IMG/VR virus record: IMGVR_UViG_3300009509_000039
Span: 1 to 46,910 of that record
From: a virus
Direction: 5' to 3' (one strand)
DNA: 46,910 nt
Positions 15,755-24,284 of this stretch are shown in pieces (within the stretch, counting starts at the first letter, position 1; each line of letters opens with the position of its first letter). The notes beneath the pieces are model-generated. The model made no database searches, was not told the DNA's origin, and was given only the letters and a program-made list of their open reading frames with translations. The position numbers were made by a program, and so were the translations under genes.

Positions 15755-16265
15755 TTTTTCCCTCCAGAAATTTTTTCTTGATACGGTTTAACAATCTTTC
15801 TCGTCTCATGTATCGACATTCAAGACACGATCTACCGGTTGAATAGTATGAAAATATGTGTCTCCAGTCTATCCGCTTGCCGTGATTTACTCGGCAAAAT
15901 CGGCGCCCGGCTTGGAGTGCATCTCGAGTTGCGGACGCGCAACGGAGCGTCGATTCTAGATCGAGACCGGCCAACGCTTGCCACTCTGATTTTGTGCGCC
16001 AATTTATATGGTGTTGTCCGAGACAGATCGCCCGGCCTCCGTCGCCTAATTTTTTTCCAGAATGAACATTTTTAGAAAAATGAGATTCGTAACGAAATTG
16101 AGTAACGATCGCTAAAGCCATTTCCGGATCGTTTGTCGTCTCGGATGTAGCAACCGCGATCGTTTTTACTCGCTCGTTATACTGGTCTTGCGTTTCTCGC
16201 CAATGAGGCGCCGGAGACGGGACAAGCCAAAAAACGGCCGCTATAACTAGCGCTTCGATGTCCAT
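15744..16265 (-). CDS. putative endolysin (lysozyme/transglycosylase-like)
   Basis: This 173-residue protein starts with a hydrophobic segment (ALVIAAVFWLVPSPAPHW), a signal peptide or signal-anchor. The SLT-like core follows: ALAIVTQFRYESHF, with the probable catalytic Glu in RYES, then GDGGRAICLGQHH. Such enzymes cut peptidoglycan glycan strands. The Cys-rich part (SCLECRYMRRERLLN) near the end is unusual. Position between a holin and a membrane protein supports the role. Confidence 0.7.
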   Translation of the reverse strand: MDIEALVIAAVFWLVPSPAPHWRETQDQYNERVKTIAVATSETTNDPEMALAIVTQFRYESHFSKNVHSGKKLGDGGRAICLGQHHINWRTKSEWQALAGLDLESTLRCASATRDALQAGRRFCRVNHGKRIDWRHIFSYYSTGRSCLECRYMRRERLLNRIKKKFLEGKNGK

Positions 16266-16555
16266 TATTTTATCAGTTCGATCAACAGATAGACGACGGC
16301 GACAAGCGCCGCGATCGCAGCTCCTAGAACGGTATACAGATTTGATTTACCGTTTCGTGGAGGATAAGAGGATTTTTTATTGAGCGCCGGACACGATTCC
16401 CTGTGATCGTGCATCGCATTACTAATCGATTTTGTCAGATCCTCTCGCGTTGCTAGATGCTCAAGTTTTGTCTCGAGCCGGCTTGATAGCGAGGCGATCT
16501 CTGTTGAAATCTTGTTCGTTTTGGAGTGGAGTTTTTCCAGATCATCTTTGGTCAA
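16265..16555 (-). CDS. tail-anchored coiled-coil protein (lysis module), TTG start
   Basis: GAGGAG 7 nt before a TTG at 16555-16553 gives the best start, although the frame is open to 16612. The 96-residue product begins with a coiled coil (KDDLEKLHSKTNKISTEIAS) and ends in one membrane helix (VLGAAIAALVAVVYLLIELI). The large soluble part would lie on one side of the inner membrane. An antiholin, holin partner or spanin-like role is possible. Sequence alone does not decide. Confidence 0.65.
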   Translation of the reverse strand: MTKDDLEKLHSKTNKISTEIASLSSRLETKLEHLATREDLTKSISNAMHDHRESCPALNKKSSYPPRNGKSNLYTVLGAAIAALVAVVYLLIELIK

Positions 16556-17222
16556 GGTAATTCTCCTCGAGGTAGTTGACGATCTTAGTTGTTGACCAGA
16601 GCGGAAAAACAAAACGAAAATCCGTTTGATCGTCGAGAGCTCGTTTAAACGCTCTCCAAATTGGTGTTTTAGGCGGAAATAAAATCGGAGCTCCTATCCC
16701 TCCGAGTGTAGATCCGTGGCCGTCGAAAAATCTCACGTTTGGATTTTGGGTTGTATGGCCGGCCTTGGTATGACCCATAACGCGACAGTGAATAATGCCG
16801 TTTTTGCAGAGATGATCCCGTAATAGATCCGCGAATGAATTATCTCCCTGCGCAACCGCTCCCTTACCTACTGAACAACAATACAAAGACACTATAAAAT
16901 GATCATTTGCTGCTAGTTTCGCCAGGCGTTCTGCTAGATCCTGGACATTGCTATTATTGAATCCGATCTGTATTCCAGTTTTCCATCCGTGGCAAAAAAT
17001 CGCAAGCTCTTCTAGTTTTTCATCGTTTAGAATCAAGTTGTCGAGAAATCGTTTTACATTGATATTACGATTCCAAAATGATTTATGGTTGTCGATAACT
17101 TCAACGAAAGTATTTCCGCGATTGTCAGCCCATGAGTTGCACTCCGGCCGGAAAGCGTGCGTAACATCAACGCGGTTTTTCGCGTTATATTGGCATCTAA
17201 TCGCAAGAAATGTACTTTTCAT
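16542..17222 (-). CDS. putative caspase/CHAT-like protein of the lysis region
   Basis: This 226-residue protein starts at 17222, where the ATG overlaps the previous TGA. It has LAIFCHGW with His78, followed 37 residues later by FIVSLYCCSVG with Cys115/116, then a Gly/Ser-rich loop, an amphipathic helix (NSFADLLRDHLCKNG) and a strand (IHCRVMGHT). This His-Gly...Cys order and spacing are those of the His/Cys dyad in caspase-like and CHAT peptidases. The assignment is my inference from pattern only. It might instead be an alpha/beta hydrolase-like protein. The motif GHTKAGHTTQNPNVRFF looks family-specific. No signal peptide is visible. Confidence 0.5.
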   Translation of the reverse strand: MKSTFLAIRCQYNAKNRVDVTHAFRPECNSWADNRGNTFVEVIDNHKSFWNRNINVKRFLDNLILNDEKLEELAIFCHGWKTGIQIGFNNSNVQDLAERLAKLAANDHFIVSLYCCSVGKGAVAQGDNSFADLLRDHLCKNGIIHCRVMGHTKAGHTTQNPNVRFFDGHGSTLGGIGAPILFPPKTPIWRAFKRALDDQTDFRFVFPLWSTTKIVNYLEENYLDQR

Positions 17223-17998
17223 TTGTATTTTTCCTCGATCATTTTTTCTTGCTCCTGATACCATGCTTGCGATTTTTCAAGCGCCTCTCCCTCTGTAGAT
17301 CCTTGGATTTCGAACATGGATCGTTTATGCGCCGCCTCGGAAAGCGCCATAGCTAGACGTTCGACCTTTTCTGCCTCGCGTGCACCTGGCGAAAGTAGCG
17401 CGATCCGCTCACTATCGATCGCCTCTCCGATTTCCGCGCGTTGTTCTGGATCTGCCTCTGACATAGTGATCGATTTTTCTGGACGATCGATTCCGATCTT
17501 ATCTATAACAGTACATTTCCATTTTCCGTTTTTAGTCCAATACTCGCGATCCTTATGATTCGGTTTAATTTTACCGTCTCTAGTCAATAACGTTTCGTCG
17601 TCGAGCAACTTGTATTTCTGGATCAATCCCTCGGCCTCTGTATCATCGATCAAAAATTCGCCCGGTTTCGGCTCGAAGTAGATTAGATTTTCAGGAAGAA
17701 TCCTCTCGCGCTCCCTTGCGATCGAATGAATTTTATCTATCATGTTTTGTTGAGATTGCTCGAGCTGTTTATTTAGATTTTGTATTTTTTCAGAATTGTT
17801 CTGTTTTTTTGACTCTCTTATTAAATCTTTAAACAGGGTTTCATATCTCCCTTTCTCCTCGATAAACGCGATCGTTTCGTTGTATTTATCGAGAATTTCC
17901 TTTACTTTTGTTTTTGTTGCTTCCTTGTCGATAACCGCCTCGTCAAATCCGATCACTATTTCAAGGCCGTCGATTTCTTTTGTTAGTACCGTTTTCAT
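17219..17998 (-). CDS. coiled-coil protein downstream of the tail fibre
   Basis: This 259-residue, charged, largely helical protein has a strong coiled coil at about 60-100 (KIQNLNKQLEQSQQNMIDKI). A middle beta-rich part (about 105-175) follows, and a helical C-terminus ends EEKYK. By position directly after the collar-domain fibre it could be a fibre assembly chaperone or part of the fibre tip. No family match is certain. Confidence 0.5.
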   Translation of the reverse strand: MKTVLTKEIDGLEIVIGFDEAVIDKEATKTKVKEILDKYNETIAFIEEKGRYETLFKDLIRESKKQNNSEKIQNLNKQLEQSQQNMIDKIHSIARERERILPENLIYFEPKPGEFLIDDTEAEGLIQKYKLLDDETLLTRDGKIKPNHKDREYWTKNGKWKCTVIDKIGIDRPEKSITMSEADPEQRAEIGEAIDSERIALLSPGAREAEKVERLAMALSEAAHKRSMFEIQGSTEGEALEKSQAWYQEQEKMIEEKYK

Positions 17999-18010
17999 GG
18001 TTTCCCCCTT

Positions 18011-18778
18011 CTAGTAACGAATGCACCAACGCACAGAGACGTTAATCATTCTGGTTTCGTTTGGGCTTGACGGAGCTCCTGAGATCGTTGTATTTGTATC
18101 AATCGGCAAACCTGGAGTACTTGAAATATGTTCGATTGTGACTCCTCCGGCCGTCAGATCGGTTGTCGTATAATACAAAACAGTTGTTCCGGTTTTTATT
18201 TGTGTGTGTTTATGTTCCTGTAAAGCAAACGCTTGTGTATCGGCCAAGGTCCGGCTTGCTCCTAGCGGATCGATCGTTCCAGTCGGATCAAGACCTCTTA
18301 GAACGTAGCCTCTTAAATCGGGAAATATAAGATAAATCCCGGCTGTATTTCTAAGCGTTCCGGCCGCGTCGTCTGCATGATAATAAGCCGGAGCCGTTGG
18401 ATTGCTAGGATCTCCAACATAAACGGCCGCGTCCAGTTCCGGGTATGACGCACGCAAGATCCCTTGTCCGTTGAGTGGTAACATCCGGATATTTACCGAG
18501 CTAGGATCCGATGTGTTGCCGTGCCAGGCGATAACCTCTCCAGGACTTCCTACAACATTTCGAAGAGCCTCGAGATTTTGAGACGCTCCGGCCGCCTCCT
18601 GAACAGCGTTCGGAGACAATCCGGCCGCGTCCATGAGGGCTTGCCGAGCTCCCCAAAGATCATCTATCATTTGCTTGATAAATGGAGTTCCATCCGTTGC
18701 GCCTGGACCGGTCGCGTTTAGAGCTACTACATTTGGAAAAGCGCCAGCGGTATTCGGTACGGTAGAGTAATCTAACAT
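18011..18778 (-). CDS. tail fibre protein with collar-like domain
   Basis: This is a 255-residue protein. The N-terminal 80 residues are Ala/Gly-rich and helical. From about 80 the collar domain is clear: GEVIAWHG, MLPLNGQGILRASYPELDAA, FPDLRGYVLRGLD, LQEHKHTQIKTG and the usual end SPNETRMINVSVRWCIRY. Proteins with this domain sit at the tip of phage fibres and often bind the receptor. It follows gpI in the order typical of P2/Mu-like baseplate operons. Confidence 0.82.
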   Translation of the reverse strand: MLDYSTVPNTAGAFPNVVALNATGPGATDGTPFIKQMIDDLWGARQALMDAAGLSPNAVQEAAGASQNLEALRNVVGSPGEVIAWHGNTSDPSSVNIRMLPLNGQGILRASYPELDAAVYVGDPSNPTAPAYYHADDAAGTLRNTAGIYLIFPDLRGYVLRGLDPTGTIDPLGASRTLADTQAFALQEHKHTQIKTGTTVLYYTTTDLTAGGVTIEHISSTPGLPIDTNTTISGAPSSPNETRMINVSVRWCIRY

Positions 18779-18790
18779 TGTTTTTTTCTC

Positions 18791-21478
18791 CTATACAAAA
18801 TCGACCACTAAACCACACCAAGTATGAAGTGGTTTTTGTTGCAATATCATACGGTAAAGCTCATCTCGACGCTCGGTCGGTACTTCGGCTATATCGATGA
18901 TCGGAAATTTACCTACAAAAACATCATCAAAAAACGCGTGGCCGTTTTCAACGCGGCCGCTATTTAATAAAATTCCGTTTGTTCCGTTTGGGCAAGAGAA
19001 TTCGAAATATTGTTTAGCTGGGCTATCCTCTCCTATCCATCCGATCCAATATGTTACCAATACAGGATCATAATACATAACAGACGGAATCGATCCGTTT
19101 CCGTCTCCCCATGCATAGCCCTTTATTATCGTTCCGGCCGGTTGCATTGAAAATTGTTGCTCAGAATAATTACCAAATAAAATTGGAACTGCAAATGTAT
19201 TTCCGGCGATCGCTTTAATATCGTTTAGAGATACCGGTTGACCGATCATTCTAGGCGCCTGGATTATACCGTCAAAATAATTCCCAGATCCAGGGCTTCT
19301 TGCTCCAATTGATAAAATAGGTTGCGGACTTGGAAGCGTTATATTTGGAGTAAATGTTGATCCGTTTTGATCTAAATCGATGTAGAGAAACGATCCAGAT
19401 CCATTTATGGAAACCCCAACAAAATGCCATTGATCATCATTTACAATATCGTTGGATAAAAAATAGGTTGTTCCATCATAAAAATATAAATATCCGTTTT
19501 CGTCTATTCCGAAATCGAATGTTGGAGACGACGGAGAATATTTTGATATTATCGATTGCCGTTTATTTGCAGATGTTTTTATGATCGCACTACAGGCAAA
19601 ACGATCGTCAATATTGTTTCCATGACCTCCGGCGTTTATGGACATATTAAAACCGTCAAAATCAAAACCGATGCCATATGGAGTGTTGACTTGGTTTACA
19701 TTTGTCAGAGCTCGAATTCCGAGAGCCGGCGACATAAAAAACAGTGTTGGATCCTCATAGTATTGAAAATCATCAAATTCAACATATCCATTTCCATTAC
19801 AATAAAACCTCAAATCGGTATTAATTGCATTGAAAGCAATATCTATTAATTGCCAGTCAGTAGAATCCGTTCCAGTCCATACCGTTATACTTCCTGATTT
19901 TATTACAGGTATCGACGATCCGTCCGATCGCGCGAAACCCCATAAATGATAGTACTCGTCAATATAGGTGGCCGCCTGGTATGCATACGGATCGGCTACT
20001 CCGTTGTAAGCTACCCTCAAGAGTTGCGATCCATTATGAGGATCTGTTGTTTGTTTTGTTATAATAGCGGAATTTCCAACGCTCCAATTAAGAACTCCAA
20101 CCGCCTCCATATCTCCATCAAAAAGGTCTGCCATTTCATATGATTCGATCTCGTCAAATTCAACATATCCAGCCGCGTTGCAGTTACCGAAAAAGTAAAC
20201 ATTTGGAGATCCGGAAGCGTTTATTATTATCGAAAATCCTTGCCAGGACGCGCTAGCGGTCCCGGACCATATTACATTTCCTAAAGGTTGTTCTATTCTA
20301 GGGGCAAAAGTACCGTCGCCTTTAGCCGCTCCTATCAATTGATAGCGTCGCCCGGTTATTAAGGTTCCCTGTGTTGCTCCAGGATTCGATGTTCCATTGT
20401 ATGCAATTCTTAAATTTCTAGTTCCTTTATATGGTGCTGATTGATCTTTTGTCAGTGTAGCATTGTTTACCGCTGTCCAATCTGAAACTCCGGATCGTTC
20501 CATGCTACCATCAGCAATAACTATTTTCGGCGCAAAATCGACAATATCAGATCCGGTCACATCGTAACGAGATCCGATAAACGATATATCAGGCCAACCT
20601 AGAGTAAACGAAAACAGATCTTGAACAGAGTAATTATTTTTTGAAATTACTTTTAAAGATCTTGTTCCTGTATTTTTAACCGAAGTATTTTTTATTAATT
20701 CAGTTGTTATCGGATAAGTAAAAGACGGTAACAAAAACGGATCGATCGGTGTCCATGCATCCGTATTATGAGCCTCCATATTTCCATCGATCAAAATATT
20801 TTGAAATCCATCGGCCGGACCTCCAACGAAAAAAATAAATCTCCAACGATTAGGATCGTCCGGAATTTCATATATATAAATATCTCGATCCAGTTGTAAA
20901 AAATATCCGGCCAACGCCTTTGAATTTCCGGCAAATGAAAAATCGCCTCCGGCCACCATAGCATAATCAGGAGATTGTATGTAGAGATCTCCGTTTACTA
21001 TGAGATAGCCTCCAGAAAATCCGGCGTAAGCAAGGATCGGGCCTCCTTCATTATAGCCAGCATATGCGTTATATCCTCCGGCATACATTTGATAACGAGA
21101 CTGGAGGATCGGCCTCGGATCGAACGCTGGATCATTGGCTGTTACTATCAAATCGAAACCGGCTTTGTCTAATCGATCTTGTAGATCGTCGAGCGATCCC
21201 GTTCCTGGCGTGGCATATTTGATCGAGGCTATTTGAGAGCGCCTTAAAGCCTCTGATAGATTTTCGTTTTTGATTATTCCATATTCTTTTTCTAAATCAT
21301 CAAGTAATGGAGTGTTATAAGGATCTCTAATATTTGCTAATGTTCTCAAAAAATCAAATACGAGGCCGGCATTTTCGCCCATCGCATCTAACAATTTATC
21401 AAAATCTCCGTCTTTTTTTGGTATCCAGATCGGGCCATCCGGCAAAAGCGCCTCGTATAGTGCGCGAATATTAGACAT
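18791..21478 (-). CDS. baseplate protein gpI/YmfQ-like with inserted lectin-like modules
   Basis: In this 895-residue protein, residues 1-125 match the Mu gp48/YmfQ type (LYEALLPDGPIW, DLEKEYGI, a long helix). Residues 130-215 are a Gly/Tyr-rich linker. Carbohydrate-binding-like modules follow: a first half at about 230-290, complete ones at about 320-447 and 452-577, each opening with an (I)DGxME...W motif. A LamG/concanavalin-like domain covers about 590-765. A second half-module lies at 780-855. The last 38 residues (ERRDELYRMILQQKPLHTWC) return to the YmfQ fold. The modules therefore appear inserted inside a normal baseplate protein, probably adding host-surface binding. Typical family members are only about 200 residues. 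Confidence 0.8.
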   Translation of the reverse strand: MSNIRALYEALLPDGPIWIPKKDGDFDKLLDAMGENAGLVFDFLRTLANIRDPYNTPLLDDLEKEYGIIKNENLSEALRRSQIASIKYATPGTGSLDDLQDRLDKAGFDLIVTANDPAFDPRPILQSRYQMYAGGYNAYAGYNEGGPILAYAGFSGGYLIVNGDLYIQSPDYAMVAGGDFSFAGNSKALAGYFLQLDRDIYIYEIPDDPNRWRFIFFVGGPADGFQNILIDGNMEAHNTDAWTPIDPFLLPSFTYPITTELIKNTSVKNTGTRSLKVISKNNYSVQDLFSFTLGWPDISFIGSRYDVTGSDIVDFAPKIVIADGSMERSGVSDWTAVNNATLTKDQSAPYKGTRNLRIAYNGTSNPGATQGTLITGRRYQLIGAAKGDGTFAPRIEQPLGNVIWSGTASASWQGFSIIINASGSPNVYFFGNCNAAGYVEFDEIESYEMADLFDGDMEAVGVLNWSVGNSAIITKQTTDPHNGSQLLRVAYNGVADPYAYQAATYIDEYYHLWGFARSDGSSIPVIKSGSITVWTGTDSTDWQLIDIAFNAINTDLRFYCNGNGYVEFDDFQYYEDPTLFFMSPALGIRALTNVNQVNTPYGIGFDFDGFNMSINAGGHGNNIDDRFACSAIIKTSANKRQSIISKYSPSSPTFDFGIDENGYLYFYDGTTYFLSNDIVNDDQWHFVGVSINGSGSFLYIDLDQNGSTFTPNITLPSPQPILSIGARSPGSGNYFDGIIQAPRMIGQPVSLNDIKAIAGNTFAVPILFGNYSEQQFSMQPAGTIIKGYAWGDGNGSIPSVMYYDPVLVTYWIGWIGEDSPAKQYFEFSCPNGTNGILLNSGRVENGHAFFDDVFVGKFPIIDIAEVPTERRDELYRMILQQKPLHTWCGLVVDFV

Positions 21479-23054
21479 AGGTCACGCCTCCGGATTTTGA
21501 CAGCTCTCCCATGCTTAAATTATAAAACGATAAAAACAACCCTGACTCTATTCCAAATCCAACGCCGGAGGCCGATCCGCCCACCGGATCCAAAATATCT
21601 TGGACCACTCGAGAGATCGTCAAATCTGTTATTGTGTCTCTTCTAGTAGCCGGAGGATCTGTACCTTCAATATATGGTGTTATATCGCGTAAGTATTCAT
21701 CGATTGCGGTTTCTATTTTTGTTTTCGTTTCCGCCTCGATCGAGGCGTCAACTATCAAGCCGCGGATCTCTGTGAAAATAACGGTTCTCGTTATTGATTC
21801 CACAATCAACGTTTCGTCTGTCATACCGAGAGTCGGCCGTGATTTTCCAGTATCCGGATCATAGCTGATATATTGTCTTACATCATCCAATAACGATTGA
21901 GGCGCTATCCCATCTGGATCGATCGTCGCATCAGCCTCTACAAAAACCGTTCTGTCTCCAGGTAAAGATGTTTCGGTTATATCTATATCGTCAAATTCAC
22001 AAAAACCTGTTGCTGTAGCACTACAAACAAACGCTATACCTCCGGCTTGCGCTATAAATTCTCTCTCAAAATATTGCCATGAAGAGCTTGCAACACCGAT
22101 CCACATTGCCGCTGTAACGGAGCTATTTGTTACTATCGGAATATTTACACCGTCTCCCTTTGCCCAGCCGGAAATTTTATATTTTACAAATTCTGTCAAC
22201 GAAAATTGTACAGCTCCAGGGTATGCAGTACCGTTATATTCGATTTTTAGGGCTTTCAATCCTGTATGTGGAGCGGATAAATCTTTTGTTAATGTAGCGT
22301 TATTTATTGGCGTCCAATCAGAGACGCCTGAATCCTCCATGTTTCCATCTTTAAACGTTGGTATAGTAAACAATGGAGCTCCGGCATATGGAAACGCTCG
22401 AAAACAACCGGGCGTCTCCTCGGCCCATGTCCGATAGTCAACCCCGTTTCCGCCTCCTCCCACGGTCTGGATCTCTAGGGAGATTCTCCGACTATACGAT
22501 TGATCCAATTCTCGATCGATCCCGAGGTTGGGCACGTCTGGATCGTCCGCGCCCTTGGTAACCGTGGCCGTCGTATCCGCGCCCGGTATCTGAGAAACGA
22601 TCGAGAGGGTCTCTCCGTTGTTTATGTTTCCGGCCGTTCCGGTTTCGATGCATGTAAGGATCAATGTTGCGATGCCTCCGGCGATCGTCTCGGTTGTATC
22701 CGATGTATAACGCAATCCGGTCGAATCACTTGTAAATTCCGTTCCGGATTGTATTATTGTTCCATTAGTTCCAGGTAATTCCGCCTCGATTTTAGCCGCC
22801 TCGGCCGGCTTGCGTTTAACTCCGTATTCATCGCCTAGTTTGTCAAGATCGTCTTTGGTTGCGGTTATTACTAAATTCTGTTTTGCTCTCTCGACGGCTA
22901 GTTTGTAAAGCGTTGTAAAACCCATGCCCTCAATCGTCGCCAAGACCTTCATAAATGCCTTATCGATAACCGGGGACGTTTGGTTCAATTTCGCCTCGTA
23001 TGAGGCTATATTTTGATCGATAATTTCTTGTGTTGTCGGTATATTTAGAGCCAT
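21471..23054 (-). CDS. baseplate protein gpJ-like with inserted lectin-like module
   Basis: This 527-residue protein matches the P2 gpJ/Mu gp47 baseplate family. Typical blocks are DDLDKLGDEYGVKRKPAEAA, GTEFTSDSTGLRY, AGNINNGE, GIDRELDQSYSRRI and GNGVDYRTWAEETPGCFRAF. At about residues 228-363 (21966-22373) a module starting FKDGNMEDSGVSDW and ending FCEFDDIDI interrupts the usual continuation. After it GDRTVFVEADATIDPDGIAP resumes the family fold. The insert is closely similar to the modules in the neighbouring gpI-like protein. Confidence 0.85.
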   Translation of the reverse strand: MALNIPTTQEIIDQNIASYEAKLNQTSPVIDKAFMKVLATIEGMGFTTLYKLAVERAKQNLVITATKDDLDKLGDEYGVKRKPAEAAKIEAELPGTNGTIIQSGTEFTSDSTGLRYTSDTTETIAGGIATLILTCIETGTAGNINNGETLSIVSQIPGADTTATVTKGADDPDVPNLGIDRELDQSYSRRISLEIQTVGGGGNGVDYRTWAEETPGCFRAFPYAGAPLFTIPTFKDGNMEDSGVSDWTPINNATLTKDLSAPHTGLKALKIEYNGTAYPGAVQFSLTEFVKYKISGWAKGDGVNIPIVTNSSVTAAMWIGVASSSWQYFEREFIAQAGGIAFVCSATATGFCEFDDIDITETSLPGDRTVFVEADATIDPDGIAPQSLLDDVRQYISYDPDTGKSRPTLGMTDETLIVESITRTVIFTEIRGLIVDASIEAETKTKIETAIDEYLRDITPYIEGTDPPATRRDTITDLTISRVVQDILDPVGGSASGVGFGIESGLFLSFYNLSMGELSKSGGVTYV

Positions 23055-23059
23055 TTTTT

Positions 23060-23509
23060 TTACACCTTTAAATATGCCGGATCTAGTTTTTGAGAGATCC
23101 AGTTTGATCCGTTTTTCTTTACAAGTAGAATATCAAGATCTCGGCCTGGAGGCTGTATTAAAATGACCGATTGTAACCAGTTTGTCCGTGGATTATTTAC
23201 GACGGCCGCGATTTTGGAGGCGATTCCGGATCTGGTCATCCATGATAACGCGTTTTCAGCCGCCGATCTGGTATCGTTAAGAGACGCTAGGGTTATTGGC
23301 TGCCTAGCTTTCTCGAGATATTGAGATCCTATTTTTTCGTTTGGATCCTGGAAAAAAATGTTTCCACACCAATTAGGTTCAGTAAACAGCGAAATCATAG
23401 CCGCGTTTTCGATACCTTGATCCATGACCGGTTGACCACCCTTAAACGTGAGATCGGCGCCGTTTTCGTCGAGTGTCAATTTCGGATCGCCTTGATATCG
23501 ATCTGTCAT
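23060..23509 (-). CDS. baseplate wedge protein, Mu gp46-like
   Basis: This 149-residue protein matches the small GP46/gpW-of-P2-type baseplate family: an N-terminal strand region (LDENGADLTFKGGQPVMDQG), ENAAMISLFTEPNWCGN and SYLE-type helix (GSQYLEKARQPITLASLN), ending with VILIQPPGRDLDILLVKKNG. It is encoded directly upstream of gpJ, the normal order. The wedge it forms connects the hub to the sheath. Confidence 0.78.
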   Translation of the reverse strand: MTDRYQGDPKLTLDENGADLTFKGGQPVMDQGIENAAMISLFTEPNWCGNIFFQDPNEKIGSQYLEKARQPITLASLNDTRSAAENALSWMTRSGIASKIAAVVNNPRTNWLQSVILIQPPGRDLDILLVKKNGSNWISQKLDPAYLKV

Positions 23510-23883
23510 TGTGCTTTTACTTTCGTCTGGCCGGCCGCGGTTATTTCAACCGGAGAACTCCCGGAGAGAGTAGGAGGAGGCGGATTTGAATTTGTCCCGG
23601 TCCACGCCATAGTTCCTGAATCGCTTTCTCGATCAACATGGAGTGCCTCCAGTACTTTGTTTGCAGTCGGGTTGATAGTACCTGCCCCGGTCACGGAACC
23701 GGCTACACAACCGCCTCCGGAGCCTCCGGAGAACGTAAACGCGATCGGTCCTGAATATATCCCTGCGCCGGCCAAAACCTTTGTTGACGGTAACGTTGTA
23801 ATTACAAATATCCCTCCGGTTATGACGGATCCGGATCCGTGTCCTATTGTGCAACCTTGAACGGCGATCAATTCCAACGTCAT
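23506..23883 (-). CDS. putative PAAR-like spike tip protein
   Basis: This 125-residue Gly/Ser/Thr-rich protein has alternating short strands (CTIGHGSGSVITGGIFVITT, GSGGGCVAGSVTGAGTI), a tail PPPPTLSGSSPVEITAAGQT, and no helices. This and its place between the spike and gp46 suggest a PAAR-like or related tip that sharpens the tail spike. It overlaps both neighbours by 4 bp (ATGA). The family assignment is by context plus composition. Confidence 0.55.
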   Translation of the reverse strand: MTLELIAVQGCTIGHGSGSVITGGIFVITTLPSTKVLAGAGIYSGPIAFTFSGGSGGGCVAGSVTGAGTINPTANKVLEALHVDRESDSGTMAWTGTNSNPPPPTLSGSSPVEITAAGQTKVKAQ

Positions 23884-24284
23884 GGTAGCACCGTTAAATT
23901 ACCGTTCAGATCCCAGATCCCGGCCGGAGATAATTCCGCATATCCAGCCGAATTTTCCGCGCGGATAGTCCCGTCTTTTTTCAGTGTGACTTTTGCTATT
24001 TTAATACCTCCGGCGCTCGAATAAATTTGAAAATCTCCCTCGCTCATTTCGCGCGCGATCCCGTCGTCCGCTGCGAACGCTACTAGCCAGGCGTCTCCCA
24101 ATTTGGAAATCAAGACATTGGCGTTATTTGGAGGATTTTGATCGATCCCGGCCTGAGAAACGAATTCGACGGTTTGAATATCGTCCGGATCGGAGATCTC
24201 GACCTGGAGGAGTAAAACCGGCTTGTCTCCGTCTCTGTTTACGGCGACCTGGCGCCCTGTTACACGGCCGATCATCATAGCCAA
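23880..24284 (-). CDS. baseplate spike protein (gpV/Mu gp45-like)
   Basis: This 134-residue protein starts with an OB-fold-like region (GRVTGRQVAVNRDGDKPVLL then LQVEISDPDDIQTVEFV). It continues with WLVAFAADDG and then a C-terminal beta-repeat stretch (VTLKKDGTIRAENSAGYAEL, GIWDLNGNLTVLP) as in gpV-type central spikes. It is shorter than P2 gpV. The tip function may be provided by the next gene. Confidence 0.72.
   Translation of the reverse strand: MAMMIGRVTGRQVAVNRDGDKPVLLLQVEISDPDDIQTVEFVSQAGIDQNPPNNANVLISKLGDAWLVAFAADDGIAREMSEGDFQIYSSAGGIKIAKVTLKKDGTIRAENSAGYAELSPAGIWDLNGNLTVLP

Noticed and set aside
18791-23054. Possible diversity-generating retroelement acting on the repeated baseplate modules
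   Set aside because: No reverse transcriptase gene and no template repeat were found. The module copies differ throughout, as in old duplications, not at adenine positions only.
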